Below, in pieces: positions 43,653 through 52,503 of a DNA stretch of 64,000 bases. Below the pieces are notes generated by a model, which saw only the letters and a program-made list of their open reading frames with translations, did not search any database and was not told where the DNA came from. The stretch is from an uncultured Faecalibacterium sp. (lineage in GTDB: Bacteria > Bacillota > Clostridia > Oscillospirales > Ruminococcaceae): contig CAKTEM010000010.1 of assembly GCA_934548045.1 (NCBI GenBank), positions 1 through 64,000 of the forward strand, written 5' to 3'. A program made the position numbers and the translations under genes. Position 1 is the first letter of the stretch; each line of letters starts with the position of its first letter.

Positions 43653-44534
43653 TCAGCGGTTATAGATCTTGCTGTAAAAGACGTTGAGTTCTTCGCTGGT
43701 CAGTTCGCGACCATCTTTGTTGGTAACGGTCGTGTTTTTGCCGTCATAGGTAGAGGTGTAAACTTCCCAATCACTCGGAATCTCCCAAATTGCGTTATCC
43801 GGAAGCGAAGTGCTGTAACTCAAGACGTGCGTTTTAGACTGAGTGCCGTCGCTGTAAGTGGTCGTCATGTAGGTCAGCTTGCCGGTGCTGTCGAAGCTGT
43901 ATGTATCGGTCATGGTCTTACCAGTCGTTTCGCCGGTGTAGGTCATAACTTCGGTATAATAGGGAACCTTCTCCTCAATGGCAGTCGTCTTTTTCACGTT
44001 CGTCAAGCGGTAAGACTCGCCGGATGTACTGCCGGAAGAGTTGAAAACATGGATGACAGCGATTTTATGCTTGGAGTAAAGCGAATAAGAGGTCGTGCCA
44101 TCGTAGAAATTCTCATAGGTGGTTCCGTTGGCATAGGTGGTCTTATTATACTGCTTTTTGCCGTTATAGGACTGCTCCCGGATGTATTTACTCTGCGTTC
44201 CGGCAGATTCGGTCTTCATATACCATGTTCCGGAGTTGCTGCGCAGACGTCTCCATTTCGCAGTCTGGCTGTCCGCATATTTGATCTCCGTCTCATCCGG
44301 CAGTTTGGTGAGGTCATCTTTGATGGTGGAACCGTTGGAGCCGTTGTTGCTGCCGCCGGAAGTACTGCCGGAGCTGCTGGAACTTCCACTGTTGCTGGAA
44401 CCGTTGGAAGAGCCGCCGCCGTTGGAATTGCCGTCCGAGTTGGCGTTTCCGCCGCCACCGCCGCAGGCAGTCAGCATGGAGAGTGCCATTGCCGCCGTCA
44501 GGATACCGACGGCGACACGTTTCATCATACGCAT
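43653..44534 (-). CDS. lipoprotein of unknown function
   Basis: The 293-residue protein has a lipoprotein signal peptide with the lipobox LTAC (Cys24), then a Gly/Ser/Asn-rich spacer of about 55 residues (NGGGSSNGSSNSGSSSSSG). A beta-rich C-terminal domain with repeating strand motifs (TTYANGTTYENFYDGTTSY, YSFDSTGKLTYMTTTYSDG) resembles LolA/DUF-type outer lipid-binding folds. GGGAGG lies 8 nt before ATG 44534. It is anchored on the outer face of the membrane. Confidence 0.85.
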   Translation of the reverse strand: MRMMKRVAVGILTAAMALSMLTACGGGGGNANSDGNSNGGGSSNGSSNSGSSSSSGSTSGGSNNGSNGSTIKDDLTKLPDETEIKYADSQTAKWRRLRSNSGTWYMKTESAGTQSKYIREQSYNGKKQYNKTTYANGTTYENFYDGTTSYSLYSKHKIAVIHVFNSSGSTSGESYRLTNVKKTTAIEEKVPYYTEVMTYTGETTGKTMTDTYSFDSTGKLTYMTTTYSDGTQSKTHVLSYSTSLPDNAIWEIPSDWEVYTSTYDGKNTTVTNKDGRELTSEELNVFYSKIYNR

Positions 44535-44698
44535 AAAAAGTCCTCCCGTTTTTTATTTTTGCGGACAGTTTTCCTCAAAATAAACCGTCCATTTTTTCCA
44601 TCTTACCCTCTGGGAGGGGGTGCTGTCAACTTCTTTTCAAAAGTTCGGCACACTGTCGGAATTTCGCCTGCATTTTAGGATAGTTTCCACAACGAAAA

Positions 44699-44736
44699 CC
44701 CCAGAGTTCAGACCGAAATGCCTTGGAACTCTGGGG
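44699..44736. terminator. stem-loop with 11-bp perfect stem
   Basis: CCCCAGAGTTC (44699-44709) pairs with GAACTCTGGGG (44726-44736). A-tract on one side, weak T content on the other; terminator function is plausible in either direction. Confidence 0.5.
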
Positions 44737-44743
44737 CTTGTAA

Positions 44744-45064
44744 CGGAGAAAATGGGTTTTACTTGTTTGCAAAGTGCGAAATTGCATCAGACGGCAAGAT
44801 CTGGAAGCACGTTTTGGTACGCCGCAGCAGTTCTCCGCGAATGTATCGGAAGGGCTGGAACCGGAGCAGGCAGCTCCGAAAAACCTGTGGTGGAGAGCGG
44901 CGGCGGTTCTGTTCATGCTGATGTTCGTGCTTACTCTGGCGGCAGGAACGGTTTTCTGGAAGAGTAGACCCAAGGAACAGGCAGGCTATTCGGTGTTGAT
45001 TATCCGCCCGGAGGATGGAAGCAGCGAGACGGTTCATCTCCCGGCGTTGCCAATGATAAAATAA
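44744..45064 (+). pseudogene. 5'-truncated HAAS/DUF-type membrane protein fragment
   Basis: An open frame without a proper start reads LLVCKVRNCIRRQDLEARFGTPQQF and on to a membrane helix (AAAVLFMLMFVLTLAAGTVF) and a short outer tail. The DLEARFGTP motif with a following helix is typical of the C-terminal part of HAAS-type (DUF1700-like) proteins, whose N-terminal helices are missing. A GTG at 44774 could serve as start but has no ribosome binding site. A PadR-type partner gene, usual for this family, is absent. Confidence 0.55.
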
Positions 45065-45065
45065 A

Positions 45066-45112
45066 AAACCGCTGTGACGTAGGTTTTACCTTGCGTCACA
45101 GCGGTTTTCCTG
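45066..45112. terminator. bidirectional intrinsic terminator
   Basis: AACCGCTGTGACG (45067-45079) and CGTCACAGCGGTT (45094-45106) form a perfect stem with A and T runs on either side. Confidence 0.88.
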
Positions 45113-45137
45113 TTGTGTGAAGCCCTATCAGGAGAGT

Positions 45138-46457
45138 TTAAGCATTATCAGCGATCTGGTTATTGTAGACCGATTCATCCAGCTGGCCTTCGGTAGCGGC
45201 AACGAGGGTCGTTGCGGCAGCAGCACCGACGACGTTGGTTGCGGTACGGGCCATATCTGCGATGCTGGAAATCGGCGAAAGCAGGATGATAGCCTCGACC
45301 GGCAGGCCGGCAGCGGCGAACAGAGCCGTTGCGGTGATGGTCGCAGTACCGGGAACACCGACGGTGCCGATGGAGACGACGACGGCCAGAACGACGAGGA
45401 AGGCGTACTGCACGGGAGTGTAATCAATGCCCAGCAGGTGGATGGTGAAGACAGCCAGCAGGGTGGGCCAGATACCAGCGCAGCCCGGCATACCGAGGTT
45501 TGCGCCAAGGCTTGCGCCGAAGGAAGCGATATCCTCGTTGACGCCCAGCTTCTTGGTCAGCTGGTTGACGTTGACAGGGATGGTGCCGACGCTGCTCTGA
45601 GAGGTGAAAGCGACGGTAGCGGCAGGCCAGATGCCCTTGAAGAACTTGATGGGGCTGAGGTGACCGACAAACTTGATGAGTGCGCCCTCGACCACGAAGA
45701 TCTGAATCGCGCAGAGAACATAGGTCAGAACCAGAACGCTCAGCAGGGGAACGAGGTCTGCCGGAGAAGAACGGCTGACCGCACGGGCGATCAAAGCCAG
45801 AACAGCGTACGGAGTATAGGAAATGACGTAGCTGACGACACGGCCCATGACGAGGTCGCCTGCGTCGATGAATTTCTTGAAGGGTGCAACCTCTTCGGGT
45901 TTTTTTGCAGCGATCTTATTGTAGCTGATGGCGACGAGGATAGAGAACACGACGATGGGAACGACCTCGCCGTTGACCCAATGGGAAGCCAGATTGCTGG
46001 GGAACAGGTCGATGATGGTGTCCACGATGGTGGGAACTTCTTTTGCGGTGTAGTCGGTCGCCAGCTCATACTGGACGCCGTGGCCGACGTTGGTGATGAT
46101 ACCAGCAACGAGGGTGATGACACTTGCGAAGAAGGTGTTCAGCACGAGGAAGAAGACAGTCTTCAGACCGATGTTCTTGAGCCGCACCGAGTTGCCGAGG
46201 TTGGTGATACTGGAAATGATGCTGAAGATCAGCAGGGGAACGACGATCGCCGAGACGACGTGAGCGTAAATGGTGCCGACGGCCGCAACATAGGTGTGAT
46301 GACCCTTGAAGACCAGACCCACGATCAAGCCGAGACCAACGGCCAGAATGGTGCGGATACCAAAATCGACATGCTTTTTCTTGTGCAGATAGTATAACAG
46401 CGCAAAGAAGACCGCGCTCAGGGCCAACGCGCCCAGATCCAGAATATCAACAGACAT
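45138..46457 (-). CDS. dicarboxylate/amino acid:cation symporter (DAACS)
   Basis: The 439-residue transporter has eight helices plus re-entrant loops. Family markers are the serine-rich AFTSQSSVGTIPVNV loop, GANLGMPGCAGIWPTLLAVF and the substrate-binding PISSIADMARTATNVVGAA. The sequence is closest in flavour to TcyP-type cystine or glutamate/aspartate symporters; substrate not certain. GGAGGAATCAGGTC precedes the ATG, and a near-consensus promoter lies 65-92 bp upstream. Confidence 0.92.
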   Translation of the reverse strand: MSVDILDLGALALSAVFFALLYYLHKKKHVDFGIRTILAVGLGLIVGLVFKGHHTYVAAVGTIYAHVVSAIVVPLLIFSIISSITNLGNSVRLKNIGLKTVFFLVLNTFFASVITLVAGIITNVGHGVQYELATDYTAKEVPTIVDTIIDLFPSNLASHWVNGEVVPIVVFSILVAISYNKIAAKKPEEVAPFKKFIDAGDLVMGRVVSYVISYTPYAVLALIARAVSRSSPADLVPLLSVLVLTYVLCAIQIFVVEGALIKFVGHLSPIKFFKGIWPAATVAFTSQSSVGTIPVNVNQLTKKLGVNEDIASFGASLGANLGMPGCAGIWPTLLAVFTIHLLGIDYTPVQYAFLVVLAVVVSIGTVGVPGTATITATALFAAAGLPVEAIILLSPISSIADMARTATNVVGAAAATTLVAATEGQLDESVYNNQIADNA

Positions 46458-46520
46458 GACCTGATTCCTCCAATTTCATAAAACCCATATATTATGTATG
46501 TTTATCGGGTTGTGAGGTGG

Positions 46521-46549
46521 AGTATACTCTATTAAAGCCGGATTGTCAA
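46521..46549 (-). promoter_or_regulatory. sigma-A promoter of the symporter gene
   Basis: On the minus strand TTGACA, 17-bp spacer, TATACT: near consensus. Confidence 0.82.
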
Positions 46550-46559
46550 GCAAAAAGCG

Positions 46560-46592
46560 AAAAAAGGCCGCTGCAAGCGCAGCGGCCTTGAA
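46560..46592 (-). terminator. intrinsic terminator of rny
   Basis: AAGGCCGCTGC and GCAGCGGCCTT form an 11-bp stem with a 4-nt loop, then a T-run on the minus strand. Confidence 0.88.
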
Positions 46593-46602
46593 AAGCGGAA
46601 AC

Positions 46603-48174
46603 TTATTTTGCGTACTCGACGGCACGGCTCTCGCGGATGACGTTGACCTTGATCTGGCCGGGATAATCGAGGGTATCCTCGATCTTCTTGGCGATGGAGC
46701 GAGCCAACAGGATGACCTGATCGTCGCTGATGACATCGGGCTTGACCATGATGCGGACTTCGCGGCCGGCCTGAACAGCAAATGCCTGCTCGACGCCCTC
46801 GAAGCTGGAAGAGATCTCCTCCAGATTTTCCAGACGCTTGACATAGCTCTCGACGTTCTCACGGCGCGCACCCGGACGGGCTGCACTGATGGCGTCGCAG
46901 GCCTGAATGATGAAGGCCAGCGGAGTCTTGGGCTCCACGTCGCCGTGGTGTGCCTCGATGGCGTGGATGATCTGGGTGTTCTCCTTATACTTGCGGCAGA
47001 TGTCGACACCGATCTGAACATGGCTGCCCTCGATCTCGTGGTCGAGAGCCTTGCCGATATCATGCAACAGGCCGGCACGGCGTGCCAGCGTGACGTTCAC
47101 GCCCATCTCGCCAGCCAGCAGGCCAGCCAGCCATGCGACCTCCATGCTGTGGGTCAGAGCATTCTGGCCGAAGCTGGTGCGGTACTTCAGGCGACCAATC
47201 AGCTTGATAAGGTCGGGGTGCAGGCCGTGGATGCCCAGCTCCATGACGGCACGCTCGCCTTCGCGCTTCATCTGCAGCTCGAGGTCGTGGCGGCACTTCT
47301 CGACCGTCTCCTCGATGCGTGCCGGGTGGATACGGCCATCGCCGATCAGACGTTCCAGCGTCATCCGGGCGACCTCGCGGCGCGTCTGGTCGAAGGAGGA
47401 CAAGGTGATGGCTTCCGGAGTATCGTCGATGATGAGGTCAACGCCGGTAGCGGTCTCGAGGGCGCGGATGTTGCGGCCCTCACGGCCGATGATACGGCCC
47501 TTCATCTCGTCGCTGGGCAGGGGAACGACGCTGACGGTCGTCTCGCTGCAGTGGTCAGCAGCACAGCGGCTGATGGCCTGACCGATGAGGTTCCGTGCGA
47601 TGTTGTCGCAGTTCTCTTTCAGGTCGGTCTCGTATGCGGCAACGCGGACAGCCTTCTCGTGGGTCAGCTCTTCCTCCACCTTGTGCAGCAGGACTTCACG
47701 CGCGTCTTCCTGGCTCAGACCGGCCAGCGTTTCCAGACGCTCCATCTCCTTGGCACGGATGGCGTCGACCTCGGCCAGATGTGCCTCGGCTTCCTCGTTC
47801 TTCTTTTTCAGCTCTTCCTCTTTCCGCTCCAACGCTTCGGTCTTGCGGTCAAGGGCAGTCTCTTTCTGGTCGATGCGGTTCTCCTGACGGGTGATCTCCG
47901 CGCGACGCTGCTTGATCTCCTTGTCGGCTTCCGCCTTCTGCGCGTCGACTTCGGCTTTCAGCCGGAATGCCTCGTCCTTTGCTTCCAGAACGGCTTCTTT
48001 GCGCTTTTGGTCTGCGGTCTTGATCGCTTCGTTCACCAGCCGGGTAGCTTCGGCTTCGGCACTGCCGATCTGTGCCTCAGCGGTCTTTTTACGATTGTTA
48101 TAACCATAAAAATAACCCGCGACACAGCCAACAGCCAGTGCGATCAATGCCGCGATCAGAACGATCGGGGTCAT
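46603..48174 (-). CDS. rny: ribonuclease Y
   Basis: The 523-residue membrane-anchored endoribonuclease initiates mRNA decay in Firmicutes. An N-terminal helix (IVLIAALIALAVGCVAGYFY) is followed by a long coiled coil (about 35-200), a KH domain (GREGRNIRALETATGVDLII) and an HD domain (HSMEVAWLAGLLAGEMG, LLHDIGKALDHE). AAGGAG stands 10 nt before ATG 48174; the GTG nine bases upstream is too near. It has a strong promoter 270 bp upstream, leaving an unusually long leader. Confidence 0.96.
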   Translation of the reverse strand: MTPIVLIAALIALAVGCVAGYFYGYNNRKKTAEAQIGSAEAEATRLVNEAIKTADQKRKEAVLEAKDEAFRLKAEVDAQKAEADKEIKQRRAEITRQENRIDQKETALDRKTEALERKEEELKKKNEEAEAHLAEVDAIRAKEMERLETLAGLSQEDAREVLLHKVEEELTHEKAVRVAAYETDLKENCDNIARNLIGQAISRCAADHCSETTVSVVPLPSDEMKGRIIGREGRNIRALETATGVDLIIDDTPEAITLSSFDQTRREVARMTLERLIGDGRIHPARIEETVEKCRHDLELQMKREGERAVMELGIHGLHPDLIKLIGRLKYRTSFGQNALTHSMEVAWLAGLLAGEMGVNVTLARRAGLLHDIGKALDHEIEGSHVQIGVDICRKYKENTQIIHAIEAHHGDVEPKTPLAFIIQACDAISAARPGARRENVESYVKRLENLEEISSSFEGVEQAFAVQAGREVRIMVKPDVISDDQVILLARSIAKKIEDTLDYPGQIKVNVIRESRAVEYAK

Positions 48175-48233
48175 TGTGTTCACTCTCCTTAAAGTTAAAA
48201 TCCAAATTCAACTAAATTCTGGAGACGCTGCTG

Positions 48234-48422
48234 TGCCTATCACGGGGAGAAGGGTCCATAATGCGGTTTTCAACGGAAAAGAGACAACAAAACACAAGCA
48301 GAGCGAGATTCCCCGGTCTGCAAGCCATTGATGCGGCTTTTTGATTTACAAGAGGTTCTTATAAAAACGGGCAGATGAAGCCCCATTGAAATTTGTTCGC
48401 AGAACGCCCAGCATACAGCGTC
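48234..48422 (-). ncRNA. possible structured leader RNA upstream of rny
   Basis: Between the promoter at 48444-48472 and rny, a 189-nt segment is closed by a perfect 7-bp pair GACGCTG/CAGCGTC (48416-48422 with 48234-48240). It contains further complementary pieces such as CGGGGA/TCCCCG. It has no ORF. Its size and long closed shape could suit an autoregulatory 5' UTR or a separate small RNA such as 6S; no known family was firmly recognised. Confidence 0.35.
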
Positions 48423-48443
48423 ATGAATTCCATACTACTTCTT

Positions 48444-48472
48444 ATATTACGAGAGATTCAGCGGAATGTCAA
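48444..48472 (-). promoter_or_regulatory. strong sigma-A promoter for the rny leader
   Basis: On the minus strand TTGACA (48467-48472), 17-bp spacer, TAATAT (48444-48449). Confidence 0.82.
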
Positions 48473-48505
48473 GTAATCCTAACTGTTTTTTAAAGAATTT
48501 CGGTA

Positions 48506-50278
48506 TTACTCCAGATACATCCGGCGCAGGCGCATCAGACGGGCCGGGGTCAGGCCGTACTCCGCTTCCAGATAGGCGTCGCCGCTGCCGAACTTATCCC
48601 GGATGGTGTTCAGCACGAGCGGTACCGACTCGGGATAGACGCCTGCGATGCCGAGATAATGCTCTTTCTGGGCAGGGTTTGCGGCGATCTCGTCGGCATG
48701 TTCCGCCCAGATGGCTTCCAGCTCCGGCTGACGGCAGACGTTGCTCTGGAAGAAATCTTTTGCGATGACCTCTTCGGACGCGCCCAGAGCCAGCAGGATG
48801 AGCATAGCGGCAACGCCGGTACGGTCTTTGCCGGCTGAGCAGTGGAACAGGATGGGCGTCTCGCCGGCTTCCAATGCGCGGAACAGCTCCTTGAACGCCT
48901 TGTTCCCGAAGAGCATCTGCTCATACATCGCGTCGGCCATGTTATGGTCTTCGTCCAGACGACCCTTGAGCAGCTTCTCTTTGTCCGCCGGGGAGAACGC
49001 GATTTCGGTTCCGTCCGGGTGGCAGAGGCCGCAGATGCGGACAAGACGTGCGCCATCCGGCACATAGTCGGGCTGCTTGGCGGCTTCTTCTTCGCTCCGC
49101 AGATCGAGGATGAGACGGAGGTTCAGCGAGTCCAGAAGCTTCCGGTCGGCGTCGCTGCTCAGCAGAGCGGTCGGGATGCCCCGGAAGATCTGCCCCCATT
49201 TGATGGTCTTGCCCTCGTCGGCGATGTAGCCGCCCAGCTCCCGGAAGTTGTTTCCACCCTCGAAGGGCAGCTGGGTGCCGGGTGCCGGGTGGGATAGGGA
49301 TACCGCAGGCATCGGCTTTTCGGCGTTGCTGGACAGGACGGGCAGATTGTAGAAGGGTTTGGCCGGGCGTCCACGGCGCGGCGGCAGGGAAGCCGAACCG
49401 CCCAGAACGTCCATCAGATAGTTGCGGAGCAGATCGACGTAAGCCGAACTGTGGTCGCGCCGCTGCACCAGTGAGACGCAAAGCGGCGGCAGGTCTTCCA
49501 AAAGGACGTCGCGTACCCGGTCCAGTTCCCGGCGCGCACCCGGCTCGTACCGGGTCAGGCAGGTGCAGAGCTGCTCCTGAACGAGATAGTACGCCTGATA
49601 GAAGCTCGGGCCGATCTCGGCGTCCGGCGCGAACCCGGCACGGGCGCAGGTATCCCAAAGTGGTGCAAACAAGTCCTGCCGCAGGCTGGGCAGAAGGATG
49701 TGCTGCCCACGCAGGTCAGCGAGAGGGATGCTCTCTTTTTCCCAGAACGGATGGCCGCGCGGCACCAGCAGACAGGCCGGGTCAGCCCGGAGGGTCGTTC
49801 GTGCCAGCACCTTGGCGGCACAGCCGAGGTCCATCACAAGTCCGGCGTCCAGCTCGCCCTGCTCCACGCTGTCGGCGACGGCGTCGTTGTCCATCAGGCG
49901 GAACCGCATCTCGATGTGGGGGTACTGCTGGCGGAATTTGTCCAGCTGGGTCTCAAGGCCGGGCAGATAGTCCGGCACCAGCGAGACGCTGATGCCGATG
50001 CGCACCGGTTCGGCCGACTGAATTTCGGCATGGAGAGCCGCCTGCATCTGCTGGAACTGTTCCACCACCGGCGCGGCGTGACGCTGCAGGCTCAGGCCAC
50101 GGTCGGTCAGCGAGAGCTTGTGGTGCGCGCTGACGAACAACGGGCCGCACAGCTCCGCTTCCAGCGCGGTGATGCTCTGGCGCAGTGCCTGACGCGATAA
50201 AAAGAGCCGCTGTGCCGCGCGTGTGTAGTTCATCTCCTCACAGAGAACCAGAAAATAATGCAGTTGGCGGATATCCAT
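48506..50278 (-). CDS. LysR-type regulator fused to a tyrosine/dual-specificity phosphatase
   Basis: One unbroken 590-codon frame. Residues 1-60 are a LysR winged helix-turn-helix (MDIRQLHYFLVLCEEMNYTR, AAQRLFLSRQALRQSI). Residues 90-290 are a LysR effector-binding domain (PVRIGISVSLVPDYLPGLE). Residues 297-330 are a linker containing RRGRP, like an AT-hook core. Residues 340-590 are a Y_phosphatase3/IphP-type domain with NFRELGGY, LILDLRS and the P-loop HCSAGKDRTG (Cys480). GGAGGG lies 5 nt before ATG 50278. It is divergent from a sugar nucleotidyltransferase gene 170 bp away. The coupling of DNA binding to a phosphatase is unusual. Confidence 0.9.
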   Translation of the reverse strand: MDIRQLHYFLVLCEEMNYTRAAQRLFLSRQALRQSITALEAELCGPLFVSAHHKLSLTDRGLSLQRHAAPVVEQFQQMQAALHAEIQSAEPVRIGISVSLVPDYLPGLETQLDKFRQQYPHIEMRFRLMDNDAVADSVEQGELDAGLVMDLGCAAKVLARTTLRADPACLLVPRGHPFWEKESIPLADLRGQHILLPSLRQDLFAPLWDTCARAGFAPDAEIGPSFYQAYYLVQEQLCTCLTRYEPGARRELDRVRDVLLEDLPPLCVSLVQRRDHSSAYVDLLRNYLMDVLGGSASLPPRRGRPAKPFYNLPVLSSNAEKPMPAVSLSHPAPGTQLPFEGGNNFRELGGYIADEGKTIKWGQIFRGIPTALLSSDADRKLLDSLNLRLILDLRSEEEAAKQPDYVPDGARLVRICGLCHPDGTEIAFSPADKEKLLKGRLDEDHNMADAMYEQMLFGNKAFKELFRALEAGETPILFHCSAGKDRTGVAAMLILLALGASEEVIAKDFFQSNVCRQPELEAIWAEHADEIAANPAQKEHYLGIAGVYPESVPLVLNTIRDKFGSGDAYLEAEYGLTPARLMRLRRMYLE

Positions 50279-50388
50279 GGGTCCCTCCTGAAAATGTTTC
50301 ACGATACAATATATAAAGAATAACGCCTTTTTTGCGGATTGTAAAGTCGATGAAAGCAAAAAACAGCGGAATCGCCCGGGATTGCTTC

Positions 50389-50417
50389 TTGTTGCAGAGA
50401 AAAAAGTGGAGTATAAT
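50389..50417 (+). promoter_or_regulatory. sigma-A promoter of the nucleotidyltransferase gene
   Basis: TTGTTG (50389-50394), 17-bp spacer, TATAAT (50412-50417), 34 bp before the start codon; same TTCTTGTTGC context as at 37998. Confidence 0.83.
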
Positions 50418-50450
50418 GGAAAAAAGCTTTCTGAGCAGGAGGATGAAACA

Positions 50451-51371
50451 ATGAACAAACCGGTACTGGTCGTTATGGCGGCAGGCATGGGCAGCCGTTA
50501 CGGTGGCATGAAGCAGATCGACCCGGTGGGGCCGAACGGTCAGGTCATCATCGACTATTCTCTTTATGATGCACACCGCGCAGGATTTGAGACGGTCGTT
50601 TTCGTCATCAAGAAGGAGCTGGAAGAGACCTTCCGCGCCGCCATCGGCGACCGTGTTTCCAAGGTGATGAACGTCAAATACGCTTTCCAGCAGCTGGAAG
50701 AATTGCCCGAAGGATTCAGCATCCCGGAGGGCCGTGTGAAGCCTTGGGGTACCTGCCATGCAGTTCTGGCCGCAAAAGACCTTATTGACGGCCCCTTTGC
50801 GGTCATCAACGCCGACGATTACTACGGCCCGGAGGCGTTCAAGGTCATCTACGATTACCTCTCGACCCACGAGGACGGTACCCTGTACGATTACTGCATG
50901 GTGAGCTACCTGTTGAAGAATACCGTCTCCGAGAACGGCAGTGTCTCGCGCGGCGTCTGCATGGCAAATCCGGACGGCACCCTGCACAGCGTCACCGAGC
51001 GCACCCGAATCGAGACGTATGAGAACGGCATCCACTACACCGAGGACGGCGGCGAGAGCTGGACCGACCTGCCCGGTGAGACCCCGGTCAGCATGAACCT
51101 GTGGGGATTCAGCCACAGCTTCCTTGAGGAGGCTGACCGCCGCTTTGCCGGCTGGCTGACCGAGAATCTGGCGAAAAATCCGCTCAAGTGCGAGTATTTC
51201 CTGCCGACCGTTGTGACCGAACTCATCAACGAGAAAAAGGCCGCTGTCAAGCTGCTGAGCAGCCACGATAAGTGGTACGGCGTGACCTACCGCGAGGATA
51301 AGCCCTTCGTCGTTGCTGCCATCGATAAGATGACGAAAGACGGCCTGTATCCGGAAAATCTCTGGAAATAA
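50451..51371 (+). CDS. sugar nucleotidyltransferase
   Basis: A 306-residue NTP_transferase-fold enzyme. The nucleotide-binding signature AAGMGSRYGGMKQIDPVG lies near the N-terminus, the metal-binding Asp in VINADDYYGPEAF and the sugar-binding end in KCEYFLPTVVTELI. It differs from standard GalU/RfbA in length and motif; UTP/dTTP-hexose-1-phosphate use is likely. AGGAGG precedes the ATG. It could turn glucose 1-phosphate from GlgP into a nucleotide sugar. It is divergent from the LysR-phosphatase fusion, a possible regulator. Confidence 0.85.
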   Translation: MNKPVLVVMAAGMGSRYGGMKQIDPVGPNGQVIIDYSLYDAHRAGFETVVFVIKKELEETFRAAIGDRVSKVMNVKYAFQQLEELPEGFSIPEGRVKPWGTCHAVLAAKDLIDGPFAVINADDYYGPEAFKVIYDYLSTHEDGTLYDYCMVSYLLKNTVSENGSVSRGVCMANPDGTLHSVTERTRIETYENGIHYTEDGGESWTDLPGETPVSMNLWGFSHSFLEEADRRFAGWLTENLAKNPLKCEYFLPTVVTELINEKKAAVKLLSSHDKWYGVTYREDKPFVVAAIDKMTKDGLYPENLWK

Positions 51372-51384
51372 TTCCTGAACGTAC

Positions 51385-51414
51385 AAAAGCCTCGGCTCAC
51401 GCCGAGGCTTTTGC
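51385..51414. terminator. bidirectional intrinsic terminator
   Basis: AAAAGCCTCGGC and GCCGAGGCTTTT with a 4-nt loop, between convergent genes. Confidence 0.9.
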
Positions 51415-51426
51415 TGTAGGAAAACC

Positions 51427-52488
51427 TTATTTGTGGTCGATCTTCAGCCGCTCCCGGAGGGTCTTCACGGGGGTCAGCTTCTTGCCATACTTCATCTTGG
51501 GGAACGCGCGCATCATACGGTTGCGGCCGATGGGAGAGTGTTCCTTGAGAAGACGAGCCTGCATCTCATCGCTGCGTGCCTGCAGTTCCTCAGACAGCTG
51601 TTCCAGTTGGAGCAGTTCTGCCGTCCGCTCGGCAGTGCCTTTCGCGGCCAGCTTGACCGCGGTTGCGGCCTCAGCAGCGTTGAGCTTGGCATCCTTCGAA
51701 GCGCGGCGTGCGGCCTCCATCGCTTCGTCGGCCTTGGCGCGCATCGCGGCCAGAGCGTCCTTCTGCGACAGCTTGGAAGCGGAATCCCGGGCCTCTGCCG
51801 CAGCCAGCTTGAGCTGCAGACGGCTCTCATCCATCTTCTGGTCGGCATCGAGGGCGGTGTTGCCCAGCAGGTCGGTCATGGCATCGCTGATGGCATGGAT
51901 GCTGTCGCCGACCTTCTCGAGAGTCTCGAGGTCTTTCACCAGACCGACGGCGATCACGGTCGTCACAACGAGGTCCGCCGCGTAGACGATGTAGAGCAGG
52001 ATCATGATGATGAGCCCGACCGTCGGCGGAATGAGGGCGAAAATCGACGCGATGGCCGGATGAATGGCTTTCATCATCACCAGCGTGCCGACACCCCAGA
52101 GCAGGCAGAATTCCAAGCAGATGTATCCGCCGATGTTGAAGGGATAATCCGAGTAATCCCACCAGCGTGTGTGGTAAATTTTGTACAAGGCCCAGCCGCC
52201 GACCAGTTCCAGCGTGCTGGGGAGGATGACGCCGCCGATGTAGAGCAGCAGGACGCTGTTCTGGAGCGGTGTCAGGACGAACAGAACAATTACCATGCCA
52301 AAGCCGTAAATGGGGCAGACCGGGCCGTTCAGAAAGCCGCGGTTGACGAGTTTGCCCGTGGTGACAGCGGCATAGACGACCTCGACGCACCAGCCAAGGC
52401 AGGAATAGATCAGGAAATAGGCGAAGACTTCATAGAGGGAAAAACCACAGATGATGGTATCCGTAAAAAAGGATACGACAGCAGACAT
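51427..52488 (-). CDS. CmpB-family putative ABC transporter permease (PF06541)
   Basis: The 353-residue protein has about six N-terminal helices with the family markers YFLIYSCLGWCVEVVYAAV, GKLVNRGFLNGPVCPIYGFG and WWDYSDYPFNIGGYICLEF. A long cytoplasmic helical, Ala/Glu/Lys-rich tail (about 215-353) is likely a coiled coil. AGGAGG precedes ATG 52488. No ATPase partner is next to it and the biological role of this family is not settled. Confidence 0.85.
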   Translation of the reverse strand: MSAVVSFFTDTIICGFSLYEVFAYFLIYSCLGWCVEVVYAAVTTGKLVNRGFLNGPVCPIYGFGMVIVLFVLTPLQNSVLLLYIGGVILPSTLELVGGWALYKIYHTRWWDYSDYPFNIGGYICLEFCLLWGVGTLVMMKAIHPAIASIFALIPPTVGLIIMILLYIVYAADLVVTTVIAVGLVKDLETLEKVGDSIHAISDAMTDLLGNTALDADQKMDESRLQLKLAAAEARDSASKLSQKDALAAMRAKADEAMEAARRASKDAKLNAAEAATAVKLAAKGTAERTAELLQLEQLSEELQARSDEMQARLLKEHSPIGRNRMMRAFPKMKYGKKLTPVKTLRERLKIDHK

Positions 52489-52503
52489 GGCCGACACCTC
52501 CTA

